DNA of 58,465 bases from Treponema sp. (GCA_022510905.1 JAFLSN010000015.1:1-58465); one strand, 5' to 3'. Counted from the first letter of the stretch, positions 1 to 8,228 are shown. Notes: generated by a model from the sequence alone, not told the origin. Made by a program: numbers and translations.

Positions 1-127
1 TGTACCTGTCTTTTCATTGCCTACCTCAAAACAGAAATCCAAAAGAAGATTCCGGCTTTCTGCTGTTTTTTTATGCCACTTCACGACAAATCAAGAAGTG
101 GTTCTTGATTTGCAAGTCTGCAACGCA
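1..127. repeat. Terminal direct repeat, left copy (circle-closure overlap)
   Basis: These 127 bases are identical to the last 127 of the window (58339-58465). An exact odd-length end overlap of this size is typical of an assembler joining a circular contig to itself at a k-mer of 127, so the true unit is 58,338 bp. Positions 1-17 are the first 17 nt (minus strand) of the binding-protein gene annotated at 57564-58355. Biological terminal redundancy is less likely, because the repeat begins inside a coding sequence and has no flanking mobile-element features. Confidence 0.93.
76..112 (-). promoter_or_regulatory. Two mutually exclusive hairpins between permease and binding-protein genes
   Basis: Bases 87-97 and 102-112 form a perfect 11-bp inverted repeat around a 4-nt loop. 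A second perfect 7-bp stem pairs 76-82 with 95-101. The two stems share bases, so only one can form at a time. They lie in the 185-nt gap after the permease stop and before the binding-protein ATG (base 17, minus strand). Neither stem is followed by a U tract on either strand, so this is more likely an RNA-stability or anti-anti-hairpin switch setting relative expression than a simple terminator. Inferred from sequence only. Confidence 0.5.
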
Positions 128-202
128 AACTTGATATTAAACATAATGAACTCTATTTGGCCATCCAACATGCAAGATTTTACCGCCAACACTTAAATTC
201 TA

Positions 203-877
203 TCACACTTTGCGCCCCTCATACAAGTTCAGCCTTTTTTCGCCAATTCGCTGCAACTTTGTGAGCACTGTTGAAAAAAGCAGATAGATGAGCGCGACTT
301 CAATATACAGGGCAAGTGGTTCATATGTGCGGGCAACAATGCGCTGTGTTGCCATGAACATTTCCGTGACGGTGATGTTTGCAGCCAGCGACGTGTCTTT
401 GACCATTGCAATCAGTTCGTTTGAAAGCGGAGGGAATGCGGTGCGCAGCGCCTGTGGCAGCACAATGCGCCAAATGGTCTGCATGTATGACATACCGACA
501 CAGTATCCGGCCTCAAGCTGGCCATGCGGAACCGCTTCAAGCGCCGCCCGCATGGTTTCAGCGGCGTAGGCTCCTTCGTTAAAAGCGAACACCAGCACGG
601 CGGCGGGGAAGGGCGGAATCATAATGCCAACGTTGGGGAGGCCATAAAAAATCACATACAGCTGAACCAAAAGCGGTGTCCCACGCATAATCCATATGTA
701 CAAGCGGGCAAAATCCTTAAGAATTTTGACATGCGCAAACTGTACAAGCGCTGTCAGCAACGCAATAAGCAGCGCCAACGCAAATGCCAGTGCCGTAAGC
801 GGAATAGTCATCGTGAGTCCCGGTACAAGGATTTTCCAAAATGAATCGCTAATAATGCGCACCATCCGCTCGTTCAT
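203..877 (-). CDS. Polar amino-acid ABC transporter permease (HisM/GlnP type)
   Basis: Inner-membrane permease of the His/Glu/Gln/Arg/opine family. It forms the channel through which an amino acid delivered by a periplasmic binding protein enters the cell. About 224 residues, normal for the family, with an N-terminal hydrophobic segment, a conserved MRGTPLLVQLY stretch after the first helices, and the cytoplasmic EAA loop (EAGYCVGMS...LPQALR, roughly residues 120-145) that docks on the ATPase. An upstream TTG would add two residues; the ATG at 877 is preferred because a short CAGG Shine-Dalgarno precedes it. The binding protein is next in the same direction across the circle join (57564-58355), so the two form an operon. 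No cognate GlnQ-type ATPase is present on the replicon, so it must be supplied in trans or the system is incomplete. Confidence 0.92.
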   Translation of the reverse strand: MNERMVRIISDSFWKILVPGLTMTIPLTALAFALALLIALLTALVQFAHVKILKDFARLYIWIMRGTPLLVQLYVIFYGLPNVGIMIPPFPAAVLVFAFNEGAYAAETMRAALEAVPHGQLEAGYCVGMSYMQTIWRIVLPQALRTAFPPLSNELIAMVKDTSLAANITVTEMFMATQRIVARTYEPLALYIEVALIYLLFSTVLTKLQRIGEKRLNLYEGRKV

Positions 878-893
878 ATACAACCTGAATTAA

Positions 894-922
894 AATATAC
901 TAAGACACTGAAAAAAAGGCAA
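894..922 (-). promoter_or_regulatory. Promoter for the amino-acid transporter operon
   Basis: On the minus strand, TTGCCT and TATATT are separated by exactly 17 bp. The predicted start lies near 887, giving a leader of about 10 nt before the permease ATG. Confidence 0.6.
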
Positions 923-979
923 ACGGTTTGCTGCGGAACCGAGCAGCAGCCAGTTTTTGAACAACGCATCAATTAGACG

Positions 980-2599
980 TTAAAAATCAGCAGGGCAGTG
1001 GAATTCCATGCGTTTGTTAGTCACCGGGTGCGTAAAGCAGAGCATTTCCGCATGGAGCATCAGCCGTTCACCTTCCGCACAAGTGCCGTACAGCGCGTCA
1101 CCGATGATCGGAACGTCGAATCCGTGCGGGTCAGCGCTTGCAAGCCGCAGTTGGTGTGTACGTCCTGTATGCGGCGTAAACAAAACGCGGGTAGCGTTAC
1201 GTTCAGCCTTGTCTGGACCAGTGTAACGATGCACTCCCAAAATCTTCCACTCTGTTACCGCGTGTTTTCCATGCACCGCATCCCAGATTTGGTGCGGACG
1301 GTTTTCAATATCGAGCCTAAAAAACAAATCCATTGTTCCGCTTTGGGCAATGCCTTTTTGTGCAAGCACACCATCGAGGAGCGCAATATATTGCTTGTGC
1401 ACAGAACCACAGGCGAACTGCTGGCTCAAAGCGCGGTGAGTTGCCGCGTCAAAGGCGAGCACCATCAAGCCGCTTGTTTCCATGTCAAGGCGATGTACGG
1501 CGGGCTGTTCCATGCACAAAGGAAACAAACGGCGCAGCCGATTCACCACACAATCCTGCTTTTGTGGGCCACGCCCTGGAACACTCAGCAGGCCACTCTG
1601 TTTGTTCACCACAACAAGATGTTCGTCGCGGTACAGAATATGCAGTCCCAATATACCAGGAAGCACAATGCCGCACCGCTCATCGCACGGAGGAAGGGTG
1701 GCAAGCCCGGCGAAGCTTTTAGCAACCGCATTGCCACTTGTACATGGTGTCGCCTGCGGCCGGGGTGAGTCTGCCATCTGCAACAATATCGATTCCATTT
1801 CTGCCCAAGATGATGGTACCTGCGCACACCGTGGCAATTCCGCCTGCAATGGCTTTTCCGGTTCAAACAATGCCACAGTTTTTTCAGGCATTTCAACATT
1901 TGATGCTGCATCCGCCGAGGGCATTTGGCTTTGACAAGGCAACAAATCCTGCGGTACACGGACTTCTGCCATGCTAAACGGAATCAGTCCATGTCCATAA
2001 GCGTAATGCAATAATTTTGGAGCACAACATTCTCCTGTTCCTGTTGGTGGAAGCGCGCCATTATTGTGGCAACGGCACAACGCGGCAAGTGAGCGGTAAA
2101 CTCCATCGCTACAGCAAAACGAATAAAGCTCCTGCACCCGTGCAAGCGACTGGGTGGTAAGCACTTTCCGCGCGGAACGCAAATCCTTTTCTGTTTCGGA
2201 AATGTGCCTGGGATTTTCGCTGTTTTTTCGGCTTTGAGAAAGCAATTCAATCTTTTTTGTAAGCTCATGGATTTTTGCATCGTTTTCAGATAGTGCCTGT
2301 TCAATTTTATCGGGAAAAACAACGGGCGGCACGAATATGCTTCTATCGCCATGGTCTGGAGAGGAAAAGCGCAGCTCGTGGCTCACGCCTGACAGGGTCT
2401 TTAAAACAACCGCCCCAGCGCTTGCGGGCAGGTCGGCGGCAGTGCACAGAAGCACTCCAAGCGTTACATGTGGTACCGCGCGATTTGGCTGCGGCATTCT
2501 GGAAGAAAGCCGAACAACCTGCACAAGTCCGTTTCTAATTTGTTCTACAGTCTGCACGCAAACGGCAAAAGCAGCATCTTCGGGAAAAGGCGGAAACAC
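980..2599 (-). CDS. RluA-family RNA pseudouridine synthase with long N-terminal extension
   Basis: Isomerises uridine to pseudouridine in rRNA or tRNA. The catalytic domain occupies roughly residues 310-539 and carries the HRLDMETSG motif with catalytic Asp near 371, plus the RluA-type GRTHQLR motif. The first 300 residues form an extension with a charged coiled coil (about 98-145) and a GECCAPKLLHYAYGHGL segment, which recurs in the long RluA-like proteins of Bacteroidetes and spirochaetes. At 539 aa it is about twice the size of minimal RluA. The start is GTG at 2599 with an AGGAT Shine-Dalgarno. The P-loop kinase gene ends 9 bp upstream, so the two are co-transcribed. The exact RNA target cannot be told from sequence. 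Confidence 0.88.
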   Translation of the reverse strand: MFPPFPEDAAFAVCVQTVEQIRNGLVQVVRLSSRMPQPNRAVPHVTLGVLLCTAADLPASAGAVVLKTLSGVSHELRFSSPDHGDRSIFVPPVVFPDKIEQALSENDAKIHELTKKIELLSQSRKNSENPRHISETEKDLRSARKVLTTQSLARVQELYSFCCSDGVYRSLAALCRCHNNGALPPTGTGECCAPKLLHYAYGHGLIPFSMAEVRVPQDLLPCQSQMPSADAASNVEMPEKTVALFEPEKPLQAELPRCAQVPSSWAEMESILLQMADSPRPQATPCTSGNAVAKSFAGLATLPPCDERCGIVLPGILGLHILYRDEHLVVVNKQSGLLSVPGRGPQKQDCVVNRLRRLFPLCMEQPAVHRLDMETSGLMVLAFDAATHRALSQQFACGSVHKQYIALLDGVLAQKGIAQSGTMDLFFRLDIENRPHQIWDAVHGKHAVTEWKILGVHRYTGPDKAERNATRVLFTPHTGRTHQLRLASADPHGFDVPIIGDALYGTCAEGERLMLHAEMLCFTHPVTNKRMEFHCPADF

Positions 2600-2608
2600 A
2601 GCTGAATC

Positions 2609-3184
2609 CTAGTCCATGCCCAGCGAAAGTGTACAGCGGTTCAGTATGTTCGTGGTAAAAAAATAATTTTCTTCACGCGGAATCCATTTGTTAAAAAAAT
2701 CGTCTTTGTTGGTTGGATTGCGTTTCATAATTCGCTCAACCTGCCGATAGTTGCTGATTTTCAAAAAAACTGAAAAATCATAATAACGCTCTATATGCGG
2801 ACTCATTGAAAAGGAACCTTCCACAATGCAAACATGTTTGGGCAGCACTACGATCGGGGCAAGCAGCTTCTGCATGTGGCAGTCATATTTTCTGAATTTC
2901 ACCGGCTGTTGTTTTACCAGCGGTTCGAGCACCTCTTTTTCGAGCCGTTCCCAGTCAATAGACGCACCCGAATCCGCAAGGCGTTCCGCAGAACAGCACG
3001 AAGCAGGCAAGAAAAAGTCATCGGCATGAAAAATAGATGCATTGCATTTATTCGAGAGTTCCTGCGCCACGGTGGATTTTCCGGAAGCACACATACCATC
3101 AATGGCAACCAAAACATTCGGCTTTTTTTTCAGCAGCACAGAAATTCTGGCGGCAATAACGGCAACAGCCTCTTCAGTAGTCAT
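2609..3184 (-). CDS. Uridine-kinase-like P-loop kinase
   Basis: About 191 aa. Walker A GMCASGKST lies at residues 30-38 in an AIDGMCASGKST context typical of uridine kinase and pantothenate kinase relatives. It is followed by an HADDFF segment resembling the substrate-binding Asp region of uridine kinases. It probably phosphorylates a nucleoside or other small hydroxyl substrate, which is not identifiable here. The ATG at 3184 gives a normal N-terminus. An in-frame GTG at 3256 preceded by GAGGG is an alternative that would add 24 atypical residues. It is the first gene of a leftward operon with the RluA-like synthase 9 bp downstream; the pairing of a possible uridine kinase with a pseudouridine synthase is suggestive only. 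Confidence 0.8.
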   Translation of the reverse strand: MTTEEAVAVIAARISVLLKKKPNVLVAIDGMCASGKSTVAQELSNKCNASIFHADDFFLPASCCSAERLADSGASIDWERLEKEVLEPLVKQQPVKFRKYDCHMQKLLAPIVVLPKHVCIVEGSFSMSPHIERYYDFSVFLKISNYRQVERIMKRNPTNKDDFFNKWIPREENYFFTTNILNRCTLSLGMD

Positions 3185-3283
3185 GGATATTCGGCGCTCC
3201 GAATAACAAAAGAGTTCAACGCAAAACAAGCATTCCGCCAGCATGCGGCGAGTCACTTGCCCTCGTTTTTTGTATCGATATAC

Positions 3284-3312
3284 AGTATAGCGTTTTTTCG
3301 CGAATTATGCAA
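3284..3312 (-). promoter_or_regulatory. Promoter for kinase-pseudouridine synthase operon
   Basis: Minus-strand TTGCAT and TATACT separated by 17 bp, a near-consensus housekeeping promoter. The predicted transcript has about a 90-nt leader before the ATG at 3184 and includes the alternative GTG at 3256. Confidence 0.65.
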
Positions 3313-3337
3313 TTTATTTTTATAGAAGAATAAAGGG

Positions 3338-3377
3338 AATCAACACACCCCGATGCATAGTGTGTTGTTCTTAATTC
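3338..3377 (+). repeat. Short fragment of the dispersed mosaic repeat
   Basis: It keeps only the left-end AATCAACACACCCC and inner GTGTGTTGTTCTT modules of the dispersed family, which here form an 8-bp hairpin (3341-3348 with 3360-3367). It sits between the divergently transcribed kinase operon and the RsuA-like gene. Confidence 0.55.
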
Positions 3378-3470
3378 AGGGTAGGGGCGAAAAAGCGTTT
3401 TGTCAATTTAACAATATTTCAATAAACACCGTCTTCAAAATTTGTGTTAAACGGGAATGAGGCCGAAAGC

Positions 3471-3499
3471 TTGGTTTTATGGCCGATAACATGTATAAT
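3471..3499 (+). promoter_or_regulatory. Promoter for RsuA-like gene
   Basis: TTGGTT and a perfect TATAAT (3494-3499) separated by 17 bp. The predicted start is near 3506, only about 7 nt before the ATG at 3513, and no Shine-Dalgarno is visible, so the mRNA is nearly leaderless. Confidence 0.65.
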
Positions 3500-3512
3500 A
3501 TATTCAACTTTT

Positions 3513-4307
3513 ATGGAATGTTACGACACACACGCTTCGGCACCATTGCAGCGAATTGAACGAGTATTGTGGCACAACAAAATCTGTACCCTGAGAGGTG
3601 CAAAAGCACTGCTCAGAAATCACAGTCTCACGGTAAACGGACGGCGCATATTTGACCGCACGGCACTTGTTAGCTGTACCCAAGACATCATATGTCTCAA
3701 CGGACAGAGACTTTTTCTTACAAGCGATGTGTACCTCATGATGAACAAAATTGGCAACACCGTTTGTACCCATAGGAGGGAACAGTGTCCTACCGTATTT
3801 GATTTGGTACCAGAATCATTGGTAACACCTGCCGCACTTAAACGTACATCCCTGCACTGCGCAGGGCGCCTTGACCGCGACACGGAAGGCCTGCTTCTGC
3901 TACTTTCAGACGGGCAGCTTTCGCATCGGCTTACAACGCCACGGTTCTGTGTACCCAAAACATATATTGCGACACTTGCCATTTCTGTTGACAGCAAAAA
4001 ACAAATCCAATACCGCGAGCAGTGCCAGCAGGGAGTGGCGGTGGAGCAAGAAAGGAATTTTCCGGCATTTACAGCGGCTCCCGCAAAGCTTGAATGGCTA
4101 GAACAAAACCGATGCAGCATAACACTAACCGAAGGCAAATTCCACGAAGTAAAGCGACTGTTCAAGGCGCTCGGGAACACTGTAATCCATCTGAAACGAA
4201 TCGCGCTGGGCGGAGTATCACTTGACCCGCATCTCGCCCCAGGAAAATGCCGGCCACTTACCAATCAGGAAATCAGTACACTATGGAAAGCCACTTCCAG
4301 CAAATAA
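3513..4307 (+). CDS. RsuA/RluB-family pseudouridine synthase
   Basis: About 264 aa. The N-terminal 60 or so residues resemble a degenerate S4 RNA-binding domain (a segment ending in VNGRRIFD). They are followed by the YLMMNKIGNTVCTHR segment, which matches the RsuA-family L-x-N-K-P strand with the Pro replaced, and by GRLDRDTEGLLLLL with catalytic Asp near 121. The family modifies single uridines in 16S or 23S rRNA (RsuA, RluB, RluE, RluF). The start at 3513 was chosen because a strong -10 box lies 13 nt upstream and the in-frame ATG at 3444 would precede the promoter. It is transcribed alone; both flanking genes point away or converge. Confidence 0.87.
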   Translation: MECYDTHASAPLQRIERVLWHNKICTLRGAKALLRNHSLTVNGRRIFDRTALVSCTQDIICLNGQRLFLTSDVYLMMNKIGNTVCTHRREQCPTVFDLVPESLVTPAALKRTSLHCAGRLDRDTEGLLLLLSDGQLSHRLTTPRFCVPKTYIATLAISVDSKKQIQYREQCQQGVAVEQERNFPAFTAAPAKLEWLEQNRCSITLTEGKFHEVKRLFKALGNTVIHLKRIALGGVSLDPHLAPGKCRPLTNQEISTLWKATSSK

Positions 4308-4722
4308 CAAACCAACTGTCTGCTTTTCCATACACATTTCCGTAATTTATAACATGGCCGACCGCAAAACCGCATTGCCGGGGAGAGGCTTTGGAAGTGG
4401 AAAACATAAGCCGCGGCCTGGTAGACAGAACATATATTATGGTACCAAAAAACTACCAATTTCCCCGAAATTTGACCTTATTTTGCCGCAGCACAGCGCC
4501 CAAATCCCCCAAAAACAATTATACGAAAAACATTCCGCCTTGTACGGGTTTTGGCCACGTTGTGATTTCCGATAGAAACTGTTACTAACTGAAAGCGCTT
4601 CAAAAGTCTTCCAGAAATTCAAAGTCTTTATGGAAATCAGGAGGCTTCCTATTTTCAATGTGCCCTTGCGCTAATAACGGCTTGATACACGGAAGCCCCG
4701 GCTTGTAACATAAAATTTAAGT
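4308..4722. other. 415-bp intergenic region with one iteron-like element
   Basis: No supported gene; short ORFs here lack ribosome sites and family motifs. It separates two convergent genes. The only recognisable element is an isolated copy of the parA-proximal repeat at 4567-4586. No convincing terminator hairpin with a U tract was found. Confidence 0.6.
4567..4586 (+). repeat. Isolated copy of the parA-upstream iteron-like element
   Basis: TTCCGATAGAAACTGTTACT matches the consensus of the repeated elements upstream of parA (26028-26360) at essentially every position. It is about 22 kb from the main cluster, as expected of a scattered ParB- or Rep-binding site. Confidence 0.6.
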
Positions 4723-5643
4723 TTATTTTTGCACAAATTCGGCTATCGATGTTACTACGCCAGCAAGGTTCTGGAAATCGGCAGGCACTATCAGCTTGGT
4801 TGCTTTGCCGTCAGCGGCTTTTTCCATGGTCTCAAGGCTGCGCAGCTTGATTACCGCATCATCCACAGCGGCATCTTTTATCATTCTAAGGCCATCGGCG
4901 GTGGCCTGCTGCACCTGCCGAATGGCTTCTGCCTCACCTTCCGCGCGGCGCACGGCGGCTTCTTTTTCAGCCTCTGCCTTCAGGATGAGCGACTGTTTTT
5001 CGGCTTCGGCCTCAAGAATGGCAGACTGCTTTTTGCCTTCTGCCACAAGGATGGCACTTTGTTTCTGGCCTTCGGCAATCAGGATTTTTTCTCGGCGCTC
5101 ACGCTCGGCCCGCATCTGTTTTTCCATGGCCTCGCGAATTGCTTCTGGCGGCATGATATTTTTGACTTCAACGCGGTTCACCTTTATGCCCCATGGATCG
5201 GTAGCCTCGTCAAGAATTGAGCGCATTTTGGTGTTTATCACGTCGCGGCTGGTCAGAGTTGCATCCAAGTCAAGCTCGCCGATTATGTTGCGCAAAGTGG
5301 TAGCGCTCAAGTTTTCTATTGCCAAAAGCGGATTTTCCACGCCGTAGGTGTACAGCTTTGGATCGGTAATCTGCATGTATACCACGGTGTCGATTTTCAT
5401 TGTCACATTGTCTTTTGTGATCACAGGCTGCGGCGGAAAGTCCAACACCCTCTCTTTGAGCGACACGCGGTTCGATATGCGGTCAAGAAAAGGCACTTTT
5501 ACATGCAAGCCAGTCTGCCATGTGGCTACATAGGTTCCCAACCGTTCGATTATTACAGCATGGGATTGAGGAACAACGCGGATATTGGTAATGATAAGTC
5601 CCATCACCACAACAACCAGTGCGGCCAAAACATAAATAGACAT
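4723..5643 (-). CDS. SPFH/stomatin-family membrane protein (QmcA type)
   Basis: About 306 aa. One N-terminal membrane segment (about residues 2-22) is followed by an SPFH/band-7 domain beginning VVPQSHAVIIERLG and a long Ala/Glu/Lys-rich coiled coil with repeated AEGKKQSAILEAE-like units (about 175-250). Such proteins form large membrane-associated rings or scaffolds that organise microdomains and membrane proteases. The ATG at 5643 is preferred over the longer ORF because AGGAGG sits directly upstream. NfeD is encoded 117 bp upstream on the same strand, the classical NfeD-stomatin pair. An iteron-like element lies in the gap. Confidence 0.92.
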   Translation of the reverse strand: MSIYVLAALVVVVMGLIITNIRVVPQSHAVIIERLGTYVATWQTGLHVKVPFLDRISNRVSLKERVLDFPPQPVITKDNVTMKIDTVVYMQITDPKLYTYGVENPLLAIENLSATTLRNIIGELDLDATLTSRDVINTKMRSILDEATDPWGIKVNRVEVKNIMPPEAIREAMEKQMRAERERREKILIAEGQKQSAILVAEGKKQSAILEAEAEKQSLILKAEAEKEAAVRRAEGEAEAIRQVQQATADGLRMIKDAAVDDAVIKLRSLETMEKAADGKATKLIVPADFQNLAGVVTSIAEFVQK

Positions 5644-5710
5644 ACAATCCTCCTCTAATTCGGTATTTTCAGAAAACACGATAGCAGCATAAAGTCAGCC
5701 CCTAAATAAT

Positions 5711-5731
5711 AGTAACAGTTTATATCCGCAA
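5711..5731 (-). repeat. Iteron-like element between nfeD and the stomatin gene
   Basis: Reverse complement of the parA-upstream element: AGTAACAGTTTATATCCGCA on the plus strand. It lies inside an operon, so a role in DNA binding rather than transcription start seems likely. Confidence 0.5.
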
Positions 5732-5760
5732 AACGGCCTGTTTTAGACAGGCTGAAATTG

Positions 5761-6234
5761 CTACTGCACAGTTTTATCTTCTGCACGAACAATAACGGTG
5801 GCTCCTTCGATAGCAGTTATGGTACATTCCCGCCCAGCTTCTATGGTTGCACCATCTGTGCTTCTTGCAGACCACACAACCCCGTTTACTTTAACGGCTC
5901 CTTTCTGCATCTCGGTTACAGATTCTGTCACCAGCACTTTTTTGCCAATCAGTGAATCAGCGTTGAGTGAGATTTTTCTGGCCTGCAATTTTTTGAGTGC
6001 CAGCGGACGGGTACAGAGCAGAAGTACAAACGAAAAAAGAACAAAAACCAGCAGCTGCCAACGAAACGGAAGCGGCGTGGCAAGCGAAAGAAAAACCATC
6101 GCAAACGCACCGCAGGCAAACCAAATAGTCGTAAGCGCCATGGTAAAGGATTCAATAAGGATACAGATGATGGTTATAAACAACCAAATCCATGGCGCAT
6201 GAGAAAGTCCCCAGATAAAAATCCCTTCTTCCAT
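5761..6234 (-). CDS. NfeD-family membrane protein
   Basis: About 157 aa with hydrophobic helices in the first 90 residues, then a C-terminal OB-fold (about 95-157) containing the NfeD signature KVNGVVWSA. Short NfeD proteins accompany stomatin/SPFH partners and are thought to help anchor or assemble their membrane rings. The ATG at 6234 was chosen because a TTGCAC-18-TATATT promoter ends 7 nt before it, making longer ORF starts untranscribed. No Shine-Dalgarno is visible, so a leaderless mRNA is likely. Confidence 0.88.
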   Translation of the reverse strand: MEEGIFIWGLSHAPWIWLFITIICILIESFTMALTTIWFACGAFAMVFLSLATPLPFRWQLLVFVLFSFVLLLCTRPLALKKLQARKISLNADSLIGKKVLVTESVTEMQKGAVKVNGVVWSARSTDGATIEAGRECTITAIEGATVIVRAEDKTVQ

Positions 6235-6240
6235 TGATAC

Positions 6241-6270
6241 AATATACACCACATTATGCCCAATGTGCAA
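6241..6270 (-). promoter_or_regulatory. Promoter of nfeD-stomatin operon, leaderless layout
   Basis: Minus-strand TTGCAC and TATATT with an 18-bp spacer. The -10 box ends 6 nt before the nfeD ATG, so transcription should start at or next to the A of the start codon. Confidence 0.55.
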
Positions 6271-6506
6271 GCAAGACCGACCGCAAACCCCCTCCTCCAA
6301 GGCTGTACATTTTAAGCCTGTTTACACAATACTCAAATAATGTTGGTTGCATTTCTGCATCCATTCATCTGGAACCTTGCCGCCGCACTGCCAAGACATC
6401 TGCACCCCGGAAAACCGCATTTGCCCATGTATTTCAACCCATGGCACACCACAAGACCCCGTCCAGGCTGACATTCACCTGAGAACTTCCCCGCCAACCG
6501 CATGGG

Positions 6507-6535
6507 TTGCGCACCATTTGTTGAAATGCTATATT
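6507..6535 (+). promoter_or_regulatory. Promoter of ammonia-lyase gene
   Basis: TTGCGC and TATATT separated by 17 bp. The predicted start near 6542 leaves a 24-nt leader holding AAGGAG (6549-6554). Confidence 0.6.
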
Positions 6536-6565
6536 GAATCACTTCAACAAGGAGCTAAATGTAAA

Positions 6566-8143
6566 ATGAGTACAGTGACAGTAGATGGTAACAGTCTTAC
6601 AATTAAAGATGTATGTGCAGTTGCTACGGGAAATTCCAATGTGCGGCTTTGCACAGACAATGCTTTTCTGGAAACGCTCAAAAAATCCAGAGAATTCCTT
6701 CTAAACTACATCGCCAAGGGGTTTCCCACGTATGGTGTGACCACGGGTTTCGGCGATTCCTGCGCCAGCCAAATTCACTATGAAAAAGCGGCAGCCCTAC
6801 AGCATGCACTGGTTTCGTACCACGGCATAGGACTGGGGCCTGTATTTTCCCGCCAAGAAGGGCGCGCGGTTGTACTGTGCCGGCTAAATTCCAATGTGAA
6901 GGGAGGCCATTCAGCAATTCGGCTGGAGCTTGCCCACATGATGGAAACGCTACTGAACAGAGACATCGTTCCCGTAATTCCCCAGCTGGGCTCCGTGGGT
7001 GCCAGCGGCGACCTGACTCCCCTTTCGTACCTTGGTGCAGTGATTATGGGAGAACGATCCGTGTATTACAAGAATGCCATCGTACCCACCGCAGAGGCAT
7101 TTGCCAGCGAAGGAATTACGCCGCTCCCGCTTGAAGCAAAAGAAGGCCTCGCCCTCATGAATGGCACTTCCGTTATGACGGCGATTGCGGCCCTTTCATG
7201 GCAAAAGGCAATGCGCCTTGCAAACCTTTCCGATTTTTTAACAGCCGCCACTTCAGAAATCATGCGCGGAAAAGAAGTGCCGTTCCGGCACAAAGTGAGC
7301 CAAATCAAAAACCACCCTGGCCAAATGGAAAGCGCCGATTACATCTATAACATAGTAAAGGATTCAAAAAGGGTATACAAATATGAAGAATTTTTGCAGG
7401 AAATGGGAGCGCTCAACAACACGGGCTACAAAAAACGCGACAAGATGATTCAAGACCGCTATTCGCTGCGCTGCGCACCGCAGATTAACGGCGTGCTGCG
7501 CGACACCCTGCACTTCACCCAGGAGTGGATTGAGCAGGAGTTGAACTCGGCAAATGACAACCCTCTGGTTGATATTGAAAGCCAAAGCCTTTTCAACACG
7601 GGGAATTTTTATGGCGGCCACATCTGCGCGGCATGTGACTATCTGCGCGTTGCCATTGCAAACATAAGCGACCTCGCCGACAAACAGGCCGAAGTGATTA
7701 TCGACGGAAAATTCAACGGACTCACGGAAAATCTCATTCCGTTTACCGCCAATGACGACCCGCACGCGGGCCTGCGGTTCGCGTTCAAGGCCGCACAAAT
7801 TACAATTTCTGCAATCCGTGGCGAAATCCAAAGCTATGCGGGCCCTATCAGCATTACATCAAGCCCCACGGAAGCACTCAACCAAGACAAGGTGAGCATG
7901 GGCACAATCTCCGCACGGAAGCTTTCCGAACAACTTGATTTACTGTTCCTGCAGTTTGCTGTGCATGTGCTTGCAGTGTGCCAAGCCGTTGACCTGGTTG
8001 GAGCCGACCAGTTCAGCCCATTCACACAGCAGGTGCATGATGAAGTGCGAAAACACTCGGCTTTTGTACAGGACGACCGCGCACTTGACAGCGAAGCCAC
8101 CGCCGTTTCTGAATGGCTAAAAACCACGCCGCTGTTTGCGTAA
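6566..8143 (+). CDS. MIO-dependent histidine/aromatic amino-acid ammonia-lyase family enzyme
   Basis: About 525 aa, normal for the HAL/PAL superfamily. The ASGDL triad (Ala146-Ser147-Gly148) cyclises to the MIO electrophile. YGVTTGFG near residue 56 is the family loop carrying the catalytic Tyr. The enzyme removes ammonia from an amino acid. Substrate is uncertain: the selectivity pair that is Ser-His in classical HutH reads Tyr85-His86; the later motif reads NQDKVSMGTISARK, closer to PAL/TAL than to the HutH form, and the GNF motif reads GNFYGGH. No hutU, hutI or hutG is nearby. The ATG at 6566 follows AAGGAG at 11 nt; an ATG-TAA minimal ORF (6559-6564) lies between them. Transcribed alone, convergent with the MATE gene. 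Confidence 0.85.
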   Translation: MSTVTVDGNSLTIKDVCAVATGNSNVRLCTDNAFLETLKKSREFLLNYIAKGFPTYGVTTGFGDSCASQIHYEKAAALQHALVSYHGIGLGPVFSRQEGRAVVLCRLNSNVKGGHSAIRLELAHMMETLLNRDIVPVIPQLGSVGASGDLTPLSYLGAVIMGERSVYYKNAIVPTAEAFASEGITPLPLEAKEGLALMNGTSVMTAIAALSWQKAMRLANLSDFLTAATSEIMRGKEVPFRHKVSQIKNHPGQMESADYIYNIVKDSKRVYKYEEFLQEMGALNNTGYKKRDKMIQDRYSLRCAPQINGVLRDTLHFTQEWIEQELNSANDNPLVDIESQSLFNTGNFYGGHICAACDYLRVAIANISDLADKQAEVIIDGKFNGLTENLIPFTANDDPHAGLRFAFKAAQITISAIRGEIQSYAGPISITSSPTEALNQDKVSMGTISARKLSEQLDLLFLQFAVHVLAVCQAVDLVGADQFSPFTQQVHDEVRKHSAFVQDDRALDSEATAVSEWLKTTPLFA

Positions 8144-8165
8144 TCCTGCACGCCGCGGCACATGT

Positions 8166-8216
8166 AAAGAGCGGAGCTTCAAGATTGACATTCATTTTTA
8201 GATTGCACCGCTCTTT
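8166..8216. terminator. Long-loop inverted repeat between convergent genes
   Basis: AAAGAGCGG (8166-8174) pairs perfectly with CCGCTCTTT (8208-8216) across a 33-nt loop, in the 85-bp gap between the convergent ammonia-lyase and MATE genes. Position suggests bidirectional termination, but the loop is long and the U tract short. Confidence 0.35.
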
Positions 8217-8228
8217 GAAAACCAAACT

